DNA of 64,000 nucleotides from assembly GCA_963746605.1 (NCBI GenBank), contig CAVVCH010000006.1:1-64000 (forward strand), read 5' to 3'. The position numbers and the translations under genes are program-made. Origin of the DNA: CAVQSS01 sp963746605. GTDB taxonomy: Bacteria; Desulfobacterota; RBG-13-43-22. Below, one piece after another: positions 44,451 to 53,381 of the stretch. The notes beneath the pieces are model-generated. The model was not told where the DNA came from and made no database searches. It saw only the letters and a program-made list of their open reading frames with translations. Each line of letters opens with the position of its first letter. Position 1 is the first letter of the stretch.

Positions 44451-45104
44451 ATGATGGCTTACGGAATCAGATTGAAGGTATGGGGTGATTACGCTTGTTT
44501 TACCCGCCCTGAAATGAAAGTGGAGCGAGTCAGTTATGATGTGATGACGCCTTCGGCGGCCCGGGGGGTGCTGGAGGCCATCTACTGGAAACCGGCTATT
44601 CAATGGGTGATTGATCGGATCCATGTGCTGAATCCGATCCGTTTCGACAACGTTCGACGGAATGAACTGGCCGGGAAATTGGCCGTCGGAACGGTGAAAA
44701 AAGCAATGAAAGATGGAAGATCGCCGGTTGAGGTTTTCATCGAAGAAGATCGGCAGCAACGGGCCGCCATGGTCCTGCGGGATGTCGCCTATGTAATCGA
44801 CGCCCATTTCGATTTCAGCGGTTCGGAAGACAACAACCCGGCCAAGCATAAGGAGATGTTCGACCGCCGGGCCGCCAAAGGGCAGTGTTTCCATCGACCT
44901 TATCTGGGCTGCCGGGAGTTCCCGGCCCAGTTTGAGCCGGTGGAGGAAGTGCCGCCGTCTGTGCATCAGGGGAGAAAGGATTTGGGCTGGATGCTGCATG
45001 ACATTGATTTTGATAATAAAATGGAAGCCAAGTTCTTTAGGGCGGTCATGGTAGACGGCATAATTGAAATTCCCCCATTTAATGGAGAGGAGGTGAAGAG
45101 GTGA
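44451..45104 (+). CDS. cas5c: Cas5c (Cas5d), type I-C crRNA-processing subunit
   Basis: In type I-C systems, which lack Cas6, Cas5c cuts the repeat RNA to make crRNAs and stays on the 5' handle in Cascade. This 217-residue protein is intact: MMAYGIRLKVWGDYACFTRP is the family N-terminus, followed by VERVSYDVMTPSAARGVLEA. The Arg/Lys-rich middle and PYLGCREFPAQF near residue 145 are also typical. GGGAGGTGAG precedes two adjacent ATGs. Its stop overlaps the GTG start of cas8c by 4 bases. It is the only large cas gene here without a frame break. Confidence 0.92.
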   Translation: MMAYGIRLKVWGDYACFTRPEMKVERVSYDVMTPSAARGVLEAIYWKPAIQWVIDRIHVLNPIRFDNVRRNELAGKLAVGTVKKAMKDGRSPVEVFIEEDRQQRAAMVLRDVAYVIDAHFDFSGSEDNNPAKHKEMFDRRAAKGQCFHRPYLGCREFPAQFEPVEEVPPSVHQGRKDLGWMLHDIDFDNKMEAKFFRAVMVDGIIEIPPFNGEEVKR

Positions 45105-46811
45105 TACTCCAGGCGCTGAATCAGTATTACGAAAGGTTAAAGGATAACCCAGAAACCAAAATCCCTCTTTTTGGATTTGGTAGCCAGAAGATACATTTTG
45201 TCGTGGTTCTTAATGATGATGGGCAAGTTGTTCAAGTCAAGGATCTTCGGGAAAAGGTAAAAAACAAAACAGTACCCGCTTCTATTACCGTTCCGATGAT
45301 AGGGAAAAAACGTGCGGTGGATATTACACCCAATTTCATGTGGGACAACACGGGATATGTCTTAGGGTGGGATGCCAAAGGAAAAGATGCCCGAACTAAA
45401 AAATGTTTTGCGGCTTTTAAGAAATTACACCAGGAAATAGGAAAAGGAATATCTGATCGCGGTCTGAAGGCGGTTATCGGTTTTCTTGAATCATGGCACC
45501 CTGAGAAGGATAAGTTCCTTGAACATTGGGGTGAAATGTCCGGTGCAAATCTTGTTTTTCAACTGGATGGAGAATTAGGAATATATCCATGATCGCCCTT
45601 CGGTTAGGGATGCTTGGATTAACTACTGTGCGGCAAATTCATCCGAGACGATCTCCACTTGTCTGATCAAGGGGAAACCGGCACCGATAGCTCGCTTGCA
45701 TCCGGCGATTAAAGGTGTACAGGGTGCACAATCTACCGGGGCAGGCATTGTATCTTTTAATTTAGACGCCTTTTTGTCGTACGAGAAATCTCAAAATTTC
45801 AATGCACCAATAGGTGAGGATACTGCCTTCGCCTATACCACAGCCCTTAATTATCTGCTCCGGTTCGAGAGTCGTCAAAAGATTCGTATCGGAGATGCCA
45901 CGACGGTCTTCTGGACCGAGCGGGAGTCCCCCATTGAAGGTTTTATGGGAATGATCCTTGATCCCAGAGATGATTCAGGGGATTTAGCCGATGTGCGACT
46001 TTTCTTAGAAGCGGTTCGGGACGGGAAGCAGCCCGCAGGTATCGATGATCCTAGATCTCAACTTCTATATTCTGGGGTTGTCTCCAAACGCTTCACGGCT
46101 TTCCGTCCGTTTCTGGCATGTAAGCACCGTAGGAGAGATCAGCAACAGGATTGGACAACATTTTCGAGATTTGGCTATCGTCCGAAGTGAAAAAGATCCG
46201 GAGTTTCCAGGAATATGGTGGCTTTTGAAAGAGACCGCAGTTCAAAGAAAGACAGATAACATCCCGCCGCTTCTCGGCGGCGCTTTGATGCGGGCCATCA
46301 TAACCGGGACCGCTTATCCACAAAGTTTGCTTTCGATCCTCATAGGAAGGATCAGGGCTGATCAAACCATTAACTATATGCGGGCCGCTATGATCAAGGC
46401 CTGTTTAAATCGAAAAAGTCGCATCCATCAAAAGTAAAGAGGAGGTCAGTATGGCTTTGGACAAGGAATCCCCAAACGTCGCCTACCGATTAGGGAGGCT
46501 ATTTGCCGTTTTGGAGAAAGCGCAGAAGGACGCCATCCCAGGTGCCAATACAACCATCAAGGATCGTTATTACGGATCTGGCATCGGCGACTCCGAGCGT
46601 TGTATTTCCCCAATTGGTCCGGTTGGCCCAGCATCACCTCCAAAAGGCGGAATATGGATTTAGGACGGACAAAATGATCGAAGATATAATGGGAGGCATT
46701 GAGAAATTCCCTGCTCATCTGAGCCTCGACGATCAAGGGATGTTTGCCATCGGATACTATCACCAACGACAGGCTTTTTATACTAAAACGGAAAAACAGA
46801 AGGAGGACTAA
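45101..46811 (+). pseudogene. cas8c: Cas8c (Csd1), large Cascade subunit, with about four frame breaks
   Basis: Cas8c recognises the PAM in type I-C Cascade. GTG 45101 begins MILQALNQYYERLKDNPETK. Conserved segments follow in shifting frames: PNFMWDNTGYVLGWDAKGKD, KGVQGAQSTGAGIVSFNLDA, ALNYLLRFESRQKIRIGDAT, FYILGLSPNASRLSVRFW, IPPLLGGALMRAIITG, ESPNVAYRLGRLFAVLEKAQ, and the tail IGYYHQRQAFYTKTEK. Breaks lie near 45580, 46060, 46435 and 46590. The summed length of about 570 residues is normal, so nothing large is missing. As read it is inactive. Confidence 0.87.
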
Positions 46812-46815
46812 TTAA

Positions 46816-47706
46816 ATGAACGAGCCTATTAAAAGTCGCTACGAATTTGTTTATCTCTTTGATGTCGAAAACGGAAACCCTAATGGTGACCCTGATGCCG
46901 GCAATATGCCGCGTATTGATCCGGAAACGAGTTTCGGGTTAGTGACCGATGTCTGTTTAAAGAGAAAAATCAGGAATTTCGTCGAGATCGTGAAAGGTAA
47001 TCAATCTCCTTATGAAATTTATATTCGGGAGAAGGCCATCCTCAACCAGACTCATGAGAGAGCACATAAGGCTGTCGGAGTTGCAGATAAAGGAGATGAC
47101 AAGAAACGCAAAGGAACCGGCGATGAGGTAGAAAAAGCCCGAGAGTGGATGTGTGCACAATTTTTACGATGTAAGGACCTTTGGAGCCGTTATGTCTACG
47201 GGGGTTAATTGTGGACAGAGTCCGCGGTCCAGTTCAATTGAATTTTGCACGAAGTATAGAGTCCATTGTCCCTATGGAGATAAGCATCACTCGGATGGCG
47301 GTTGCCACTGAAAAAGAAGCCGAACAACAAAGCGGGGACAACCGAACTATGGGTCAGCAAACACATCGTCCCCTACGCCCTCTACCGTGCTGAAGGATAT
47401 ATTTCAGCTCACCTTGCCAACCAAACCGGTTTTTCGGAACCTGACCTTTCCCTACTGTGGGAGGCATTGATTAACATGTTTGACCATGATCATTCGGCTG
47501 CCCGGGGAAAAATGAACGCCCGAAAATTGATTGTTTTTAAACATGACTCCGCCTTGGGGAATGCCCCGGCTCATAAATTATTTGATCTTGTAAAAGTCAA
47601 TCGAACGACAGATGTTTCAATCCCTGCAAGGGCTTTTTCTGATTATGCAGTTCTCGTGAAAGAAGGTGAAGTACCCCACGGGGTTACCATTGAGGAAAAA
47701 ATCTGA
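46816..47706 (+). pseudogene. cas7c: Cas7c (Csd2), Cascade backbone subunit, with two frame breaks
   Basis: Forms the helical backbone along the crRNA spacer. The start at 46816 gives YEFVYLFDVENGNPNGDPDA and GLVTDVCLKRKIRNFVEIVK, both hallmark sequences. After KAREWMCAQF the frame shifts in a run of five T's near 47160 to YDVRTFGAVMSTGVNCGQVR, then again near 47345 to HIVPYALYRAEGYISAHLAN and the C-terminus ending EGEVPHGVTIEEKI. Total about 297 residues, normal for the family. Four bases separate it from cas8c. Confidence 0.88.
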
Positions 47707-47726
47707 GGAGAATATCAGATGAGAAG

Positions 47727-47990
47727 ATGAGGGAGACGAATTGCGCCAACACCGAAGGCATCTTCCGCATCATCCAGTCCATCCCCTCCCCCAAGGCCGA
47801 GCCGTTCAAACGCTGGCTGGCCAAGGTCGGCTATGAGCGGGTGCAGGATGATAAAGATCTGGAAATGTGCCAGAAAAGACAAAAGCGCTTTACAAGGCCA
47901 AATATCGTAAACCGAGAAACAACGAATGATTACCGATACCACGCCGGAAGCACGAAGCCCACCAACGGCAAATTTTTCACGGAGCGGTGA
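47727..47990 (+). pseudogene. Relic of a BRO-N/DinD-like phage antirepressor-type protein
   Basis: The segment EGIFRIIQSIPSPKAEPFKR then WLAKVGYERVQDDKDLEM matches the conserved centre of BRO-N/DinD-type proteins. Near 47880 the frame is lost (the expected LYKAKYRKPR reads in another frame). Neither end of the family is present. It sits between cas7c and the four-helix-bundle gene, where type I-C operons normally go directly to cas4. Confidence 0.6.
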
Positions 47991-48337
47991 GGAGCGTCTC
48001 CGAGTGTATGGCCTTGAGCGATCAGATGCGGGATATCGCCTTGGCTCGGTAGAGAAGCAGGAATCCGCAGGCGGAGAAGAGGAGATCATGGATGTATAAA
48101 GGATTCATGGAATTGAAGTAAAACGGAAGATCGAAAAATGGTCTCAGGAATTAGGGCTTAATGATCTCTGAGCAGCATTTGCAATCGTTGTTAGTCCATG
48201 AAGGAAAGACAAAAGCTAGTAGAAAGGGCAGGGCGGTCGAACTGATGCCGGAAGGACGCCGTATGGTGCATGTTTTGCAATTATTGAGGTTTTAAAATCG
48301 TACAATTCCAGCAAACCAAGGAGGCTTCTGTAAAGCA
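47991..48337. other. Gap in the cas operon with no recognisable gene
   Basis: About 350 bp following the BRO-N relic. Short open stretches exist, with some protein-like words (IHGIEVKRKIEKWSQELGL near 48110), but stops interrupt them and I recognise no family, repeat or promoter. An AAGGAGGCTT precedes the next ATG. Confidence 0.4.
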
Positions 48338-48934
48338 ATGGCACCACATTCCGGAAACCAACTTCCCGACGCCCCTCCCGCCCTCATCCCGCCTCACGGC
48401 GGCTACCAGGATCTCCAGTCCTTTCAAATGGCCGAGATCGTCTATGACGGCACGGTGTTTTTCTGCGACCGCTTCATCACCCGTCGCTCCCGCACCCACG
48501 ACCAGATGGTCCAGGCGGCGCGGAGCGGCAAGCAAAATATCGCGGAGGGCAGCCAGGTCTCCGGCACCTCCAAGAAAACCGAGTTGAAGCTGGTGGGGGT
48601 GGCCCGGGGCAGCCTGGAAGAGCTGCTGGTGGATTTCAAGGATTTCCTGCGCCAGAAGGGCCTGCCCCTTGGGGCAAGGACCACCCGAAAGCCCGCGAGG
48701 TCCGGGGCCTCTGCTACCGCCAGGATAGGTCTTATTTGACCTATAAGACCTATATTGAGGAAAGCGCGGCGGAGGTGGCCGCCAACACCCTGGTCTGCCT
48801 GATCCACCAGACCAACTATCTGCTGGACCAGCAGCTTCGGGCCTTGGAAAAAGGCTTTTCTGAAGGAGGGCGGCTTTACCGAAAGGCTCTACCGGACCCG
48901 GACCCAGGCCCGGGGACCCTGGAAGGGGCCATGA
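48338..48934 (+). CDS. Four-helix-bundle suffix-domain protein coupled to cas4, with two frame breaks
   Basis: Member of the four-helix-bundle family related to 23S rRNA intervening-sequence proteins and retroelement Avd proteins. Family text is clear: THDQMVQAARSGKQNIAEGS, TSKKTELKLVGVARGSLEEL, then KDHPKAREVRGLCYRQDRSY, CLIHQTNYLLDQQLRALEKG and GGFTERLYRTRTQARGPWKG. Two single-base changes in T-runs (near 48672 and 48856) break the frame; otherwise it would be about 198 residues. Its stop overlaps the cas4 ATG (ATGA), so the two would be translationally coupled. It is not a known cas gene. Role unknown; nucleic-acid binding is possible from the family. Confidence 0.7.
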
Positions 48935-49571
48935 GCTACACCGAAGACAACCTGATCATGCTTTCCGCCTTGCAGCACTTTGTTTTCTGCGAGCGCCAGT
49001 GCGCCTTGATTCACATTGAGCAGGTGTGGGAGGAAAATCGCTGGACTGCCGAGGGCCGAATCCTGCACGAGCGGGTCCACGAGCAGGAAGGGGAGACCCG
49101 GGCCGGGGTGCGAATCGAGCGGGGTCTTTCTTTGCGCTCTCTCCGGCTCGGGCTGGTGGGGGTGGCGGATGTGGTGGAATTTCATCCGCAGCCTGGGGGC
49201 GGGTGGCGGCCTTTCCCGGTGGAGTACAAGCGGGGCAAGCCAAACCGGACCATTGCGATGAGGTCCAGTTATGCGCCCAGGCCATGTGCCTGGAGGAAAT
49301 GATCGGGGTGGAGGTCCCGGAGGGCGCTCTTTTTTATGGAAAAATCAGGCGCCGCCATGATGTAGTTTTTACACCGGAACTGAGGAAAACGACAGAGGAA
49401 ACGGCCGCCGGGGTGCGTAAACTCCTGGATGCGGGGATAACCCCGCCGGCCGTCTATGACAAGAAATGCAAACAATGTTCCCTGATCGAGGTCTGCCTGC
49501 CCCAGTCCTTGGGCCGGAAAAGGGATATAAAACGTTATCTTTCAAGTGCGCTGGAGGACCCGGTAGATTGA
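48931..49571 (+). CDS. cas4: Cas4 (RecB-like nuclease), type I-C, with one frameshift
   Basis: Cas4 trims prespacers and helps select the PAM during adaptation. ATG 48931 starts MSYTEDNLIMLSALQHFVFC. It has cluster-binding cysteines (FCERQCALIH at the N-terminus, KKCKQCSLIEVCLPQ at the C-terminus) and the RecB-type nuclease residues in VEYKRGKP. The frame breaks near 49240, where CCAAACC occurs and CCAAAACC would fit, then continues CDEVQLCAQAMCLEEMIG. Restored length about 213 residues. Normally cas4 abuts cas1; here 264 bp intervene. Confidence 0.86.
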
Positions 49572-49835
49572 AGCTTAAGATAGAAACTAAGAAAATCGGG
49601 TTCGACTTGATGGAATAGCTAGCCAGGTTTAGTAGCCGCAGACTCGGCTTTCAACGGGTGACAGGAAAAATCAGGGATTGCCGGTCTAAACCCTCTAGCG
49701 CTGAGCAGATTCTTCGTCGCTTTACGTCCTAGATGACAAGGGCTGCTTCAGGCGTTGAGCGAAGTCGGCTGTCGCGCCTTTGTCGTGTAGAAAAAGTCTT
49801 TTCCAGATGAATGAAAAGGGATAGGCAGGTGAACC
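49572..49835. other. 264-bp gap between cas4 and cas1
   Basis: No open reading frame, known repeat or hairpin was recognised here, and cas4 and cas1 normally overlap or nearly so. It may be the scar of an insertion. A GATAGGCAGG lies just before the cas1 ATG. Confidence 0.45.
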
Positions 49836-50868
49836 ATGAAAAAACATCTAAACACTCTATTTGTGACCACCCAGGGGGCCTATCTCTCCAAGGAAGGCGA
49901 GACCGTGGTGGTGAAAAATGAAGGAAAGATACTCCTGCAGCTCCCGATCCACACCATCGGGGGGATCGTCTGCTTCGGCCAGGTTTCCTGCAGCCCTTTT
50001 CTGATGGGCTTTTGCGCGGAGCAGGGGGTGAGCCTCAGCTTTCTTTCGGAGCATGGCCGGTTTCTGGCCCGGGTTCAGGGGCCGGTCTCCGGTAATGTGC
50101 TCCTTCGGCGGCAGCAATACCGCTGGGCCGACGATGAGGGTCAATCGGCCCGGATGGCCGGGTCCATTCTCGTAGGGAAGGTGGCCAATTGCCGATCGGT
50201 CCTGGGCCGAACGCTCCGGGATCATTCGGAGAAGGTTAAGGAGGATGAGGTCCGGTCGGCTTATGACCGGCTAAAGAACAATCTTCAGATGCTGACCGGA
50301 GACAGGATCCCTGGATGTGCTTCGCGGCATCGAGGGGGAAGCGGCCCACACCTATTTCGGGGTCTTCGATCACCTGATCCTTTCCCAGAAGGAGGATTTC
50401 ACCTTTGCCGAACGAAACCGGCGGCCGCCATTAGACCGGGTTAATTGCCTGCTGTCGTTTCTCTATACCCTGTTGATGCATGATGTCCGGTCCGCCCTGG
50501 AGTGCGTGGGGCTCGATCCGGCGGTCGGATTTCTGCACCGGGATCGACCGGGCCGGCCGGGGTTGGCCCTCGACCTGATGGAGGAGTTCAGACCGGTCTT
50601 TGCCGATCGCCTGGCCCTTTCCCTGATTAACCTCAATCAGGTCCAGAAGAAAGGCTTTACCACCAAGGAAAATGGAGCAGTGCTCATGGATGACGAGACC
50701 AGAAAAACCGTCCTGGTGGCTTACCAGAAAAGAAAACAGGATGAACTGGTCCATCCTTTCCTGGAAGAAAAGGTCACCATGGGTCTGCTGCCTCATCTGC
50801 AGGCCATGCTCCTGGCGCGTCATATTCGCGGCGATCTGGATGGGTATCCGCCTTTTCTGTGGAAGTAG
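49836..50868 (+). CDS. cas1: Cas1 integrase, type I-C, with one frameshift
   Basis: Cas1 with Cas2 integrates new spacers. ATG 49836 starts MKKHLNTLFVTTQGAYLSKE. IGGIVCFGQVSCSPFLMGFC and SLSFLSEHGRFLARVQGPVS fit the N-terminal domain. The frame breaks near 50305, then LRGIEGEAAHTYFGVFDHLI carries the first catalytic Glu, VGLDPAVGFLHRDRPGRPGL the catalytic His, and LALDLMEEFRP the final acidic residue. Joined length is about 343 residues, as expected. Active-site residues are all present, so only the frame break prevents function as read. Confidence 0.9.
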
Positions 50869-51069
50869 AGGGAGGATACAAGATGGAAGATGGAAGATGG
50901 GAGATGGAAGCAAAAGATAAAGCGTTGCGCCGCAGGCCGAGGGGTTTCCTGAAATCGGTATCTCCCGATTTCGGGAAAAGAAATTCTCTCTGTGTTCTCC
51001 GTGCCTCCGTGGTGAAAAAGCAGTTAAAGGCCTTTTAGCCGCGGACTCTCGCGGACAGGGTGAGCGATT
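50869..51069. repeat. Dispersed repeats separating cas1 from cas2, family G
   Basis: AGATGGAAGATGGAAGATGG is a short tandem, followed by TCTCTCTGTGTTCTCCGTGC and CTCCGTGGTGAAAAAGC, a word set typical of dispersed intergenic repeats. cas1 and cas2 are normally adjacent, so this about 200-bp stretch looks inserted. Confidence 0.5.
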
Positions 51070-51360
51070 ATGATGGTCGTCGTGAGCTATGATGTTTCCA
51101 CCATAGAACCGGAAGGCCGGCGGCGTCTGGCCCGGGTGGCCAAGGTCTGCAAAAACAACGGCCAGCGGGTGCAGTATTCGGTATTCGAATGCTCCGTAGA
51201 TCCCGCGCGTTGGGCCTTTTTTCGAGACCGGTTGATCAAAGAGATTAATCCGGAACAGGACAGCCTGCGATTTTATTTCCTGGGGGCCAACTGGAAACGC
51301 CGGATGGAGCATGTGGGAGCCAAAAAAGGATATGATTTGGATGACCCGCTGGTGGTTTAG
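51070..51360 (+). CDS. cas2: Cas2, type I-C
   Basis: A 96-residue intact Cas2, the structural partner of Cas1 in spacer integration. The ferredoxin-like fold begins MMVVVSYDVSTIEPEGRRRL with the conserved Asp in SYDVS; GQRVQYSVFECSVDPARW and DSLRFYFLGANWKRRMEHVG follow. GGGTGAGCGATT precedes the ATG; no strong SD. It is the last cas gene, 236 bp from the first repeat. Confidence 0.92.
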   Translation: MMVVVSYDVSTIEPEGRRRLARVAKVCKNNGQRVQYSVFECSVDPARWAFFRDRLIKEINPEQDSLRFYFLGANWKRRMEHVGAKKGYDLDDPLVV

Positions 51361-51595
51361 GGCCTGGTGCGAACCATAAGCTGCCATTCCAGGAGAATGG
51401 GAACTTATGATAATTTATCAAGGGGTTACGAATGGTTTACGTACAGTCTGGTTCGCGCAGACGATTTATTATAAAAAATCAACAAGTTGTAGTAAAATGG
51501 CTCTTTGAAAAATGAATAGTGTTGGGATGATTTGGGGACAGGTTCGCAAAATTGGCGTGATAAATTTAATGTTTTAAAGCAGTTGGAAGTGAACA
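51361..51595 (+). promoter_or_regulatory. CRISPR leader
   Basis: A 235-bp A/T-rich non-coding stretch between cas2 and the first repeat, richer in A/T than the surrounding genes, as leaders are. It should carry the array promoter and the Cas1-Cas2 integration signals. I could not single out a promoter with confidence. Confidence 0.65.
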
Positions 51596-52446
51596 GTCGC
51601 CCCCCGCGCGGGGGCGTGGATTGAAACTCCAAGCCGTCAGTCGAATGCCCGCGCGGCTGACATTGTCACTCCGATAGTCGCCCCCCGCGCGGGGGCGTGG
51701 ATTGAAACGCGATAGATCACTGTGCCAAGGCTGATTAAACCGGTGAGCGGAACCGTCGTCGCCCCCCGCGCGGGGGCGTGGATTGAAACATCATCTGTCA
51801 ATGCCTGGCCAGTCTTCTCAAAGTCGCCCCCCGCGCGGGGGCGTGGATTGAAACCAGGGTTCCACCCGACCCGAGGACGTCGCCCCCCGCGCGGGGGCGT
51901 GGATTGAAACATCCGGCTAGCTGGATATTATCCATAGGGCATGTCAGGTCGCCCCCCGCGCGGGGGCGTGGATTGAAACTATGATCGATCGTTGCTAATC
52001 GGCCTGGTCTGACATCGTCGCCCCCCGCGCGGGGGCGTGGATTGAAACTGCACCAATGGCACGCTATGCTTCCGTAAGATCTACGGTCGCCCCCCGCGCG
52101 GGGGCGTGGATTGAAACAAATCATCGACACCGGACGCTCTTGAACCGCTTCGCGTCGCCCCCCGCGCGGGGGCGTGGATTGAAACCGATCTGAGCGGACT
52201 CGTAAGCAATCTCTGACGATACGTCGCCCCCCGCGCGGGGGCGTGGATTGAAACTAGTCACCGTGACAAGCTCCCGTCGGCACAACAGGTCGCCCCCCGC
52301 GCGGGGGCGTGGATTGAAACACGAACTGGACGTGCTCAACAGCTTATCCTGACATGTCGCCCCCCGCGCGGGGGCGTGGATTGAAACGCCGCGTTCAGGT
52401 CCGTTTGTGCGTAGATTTGCGCGTCGCCCCCCGCGCGGGGGGCGAC
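51596..52446 (+). CRISPR. Type I-C CRISPR array, 12 spacers
   Basis: Twelve identical 32-base repeats (GTCGCCCCCCGCG...GTGGATTGAAAC) start at 51596, 51677, 51758, 51823, 51879, 51948, 52017, 52086, 52154, 52223, 52289 and 52356. A thirteenth at 52423 keeps only its first 18 bases. Spacer lengths in order are 49, 49, 33, 24, 37, 37, 37, 36, 37, 34, 35 and 35. The repeat contains a strong GC stem, the Cas5c substrate, and the GATTGAAAC end typical of type I-C. Orientation is the same as the cas genes. The last, degenerate repeat reads GTCGCCCCCCGCGC then GGGGGGCGAC, a perfect 24-base palindrome. Confidence 0.97.
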
Positions 52447-52456
52447 GTCGGGATTA

Positions 52457-52622
52457 CTGCGTTTTGATTAGCGAGATAATGAAAATCGACCGAAATAATC
52501 ATAATCAGGATCGATGCCACGCATATGCGCCCTGAATTCGGCGGGCCAGCCGTGCGTATTCCGTTCAAAGCCGATTATTCCGCCCGGAAGGGCTCCGAGA
52601 ACCAGCATAAGGATTATTTTTG
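52457..52622 (-). pseudogene. Relic of an mgtC 5' region next to the array
   Basis: Minus-strand bases match the first quarter of the intact mgtC at 53382-54053 (shared stretches such as GAGATAATGAAAATCGACCG and AAGGGCTCCGAGAACCAGC). The fragment reads LVLGALPGGIIGFERNTHGW and then loses frame through a small deletion near 52530. It begins about 10 bp after the terminal CRISPR repeat. Confidence 0.7.
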
Positions 52623-52686
52623 ATTGCAACGCTTTAAATCATAGGTGCTGCTGAGATCGCTGGAAGAAGGGGGTGAATAATTCCTA

Positions 52687-52714
52687 TTGATTTTTGATCT
52701 TTTGATGGTATCAT
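52687..52714 (+). promoter_or_regulatory. Putative promoter of the Phd/ParE pair
   Basis: TTGATT (52687-52692), 16 bases, and TATCAT (52709-52714), about 40 bp before the antitoxin ATG. The repeated words TATCATATA and CATCATATTT just downstream could be an operator for antitoxin autoregulation. Confidence 0.4.
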
Positions 52715-52755
52715 ATAAAGCATCATATTTAATATCAGAAATGGGGTGAAATGGC

Positions 52756-53058
52756 ATGGCGCTAAGTATTTCCGAAGACATAAAATCGGTTTCGGAGCTT
52801 AAGAAGAAAACCAACGAAATCTTTAGACAGATGCATCAGACTGGCCGTCCAATTATCGTTACCGTGAATGGCCGTCCGGATGCCGTTTTACTGGAGGTGG
52901 AGGTTTTTGAGAAAAAATTGAAATCGCTAAATCTGGGTACCCTTCTGGCGGAGGCGGAAATCGACATTCGAGAAGGTCGTACCCGGGGGGCCAGGAATTT
53001 TCTGAAGGAGTTCCGGAAGAATGCCAAAGTATCGCGTCGAGATTACCAAGACCGCTGA
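52756..53058 (+). CDS. Phd/YefM-family antitoxin
   Basis: A 100-residue antitoxin. ISEDIKSVSELKKKTNEIFR and GRPIIVTVNGRPDAVLLEVE are the family's DNA-binding and dimerisation part; the charged C-terminal tail (RTRGARNFLKEFRKNAKVSR) would wrap the toxin. ATG 52756 follows ATGGGGTGAA. It overlaps the toxin gene by 38 bases, the usual antitoxin-first arrangement, and by family practice represses its own promoter. Confidence 0.88.
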   Translation: MALSISEDIKSVSELKKKTNEIFRQMHQTGRPIIVTVNGRPDAVLLEVEVFEKKLKSLNLGTLLAEAEIDIREGRTRGARNFLKEFRKNAKVSRRDYQDR

Positions 53059-53332
53059 ATCAGACCTCTGGGAAATATTTCACTATATAGCAGTGGACAA
53101 CGAGGCGGCGGCCAACAGGTTGGTGAGTGAAATAGAACGACAAATCGATTCCCTGGAACGATATCCTCAACGATGTCCGGTCATACCGGAATCAACGGAA
53201 TTAGCAAAGGAATATCGTCATATTATTTACGGCCAGTACCGAACTGTTTTCAGAATCGATGGTTCCAGGGTTCTCATCCTGCGCATTCTACACAGCGCCC
53301 GTTTGCTGAGTTTAAAGTTGTTTGAAAGATAG
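53021..53332 (+). CDS. RelE/ParE-family toxin
   Basis: A 103-residue toxin of the RelE/ParE superfamily. YRVEITKTAESDLWEIFHYI, LVSEIERQIDSLERYPQRCP, and IIYGQYRTVFRIDGSRVLIL are the diagnostic strands; the C-terminal LRILHSARLLSLKLF is also typical. ParE members poison gyrase while RelE members cut mRNA; the helix-rich N-terminus favours ParE, but this is not certain. It is intact together with its antitoxin. Confidence 0.88.
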   Translation: MPKYRVEITKTAESDLWEIFHYIAVDNEAAANRLVSEIERQIDSLERYPQRCPVIPESTELAKEYRHIIYGQYRTVFRIDGSRVLILRILHSARLLSLKLFER

Positions 53333-53381
53333 CGTGGGGATGAACCGACGGCACTGATGCCATGGGTAATCCAACAAAGTT

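Noticed and set aside
51637..52339. Open frames on the minus strand with repeating FNPRPRAGGD words
   Set aside because: They are translations of the CRISPR repeats, not genes.
52463..52622. A further CRISPR spacer targeting mgtC
   Set aside because: The matching stretch is about 160 bp with no repeat on its far side, so it is a gene relic, not a spacer.
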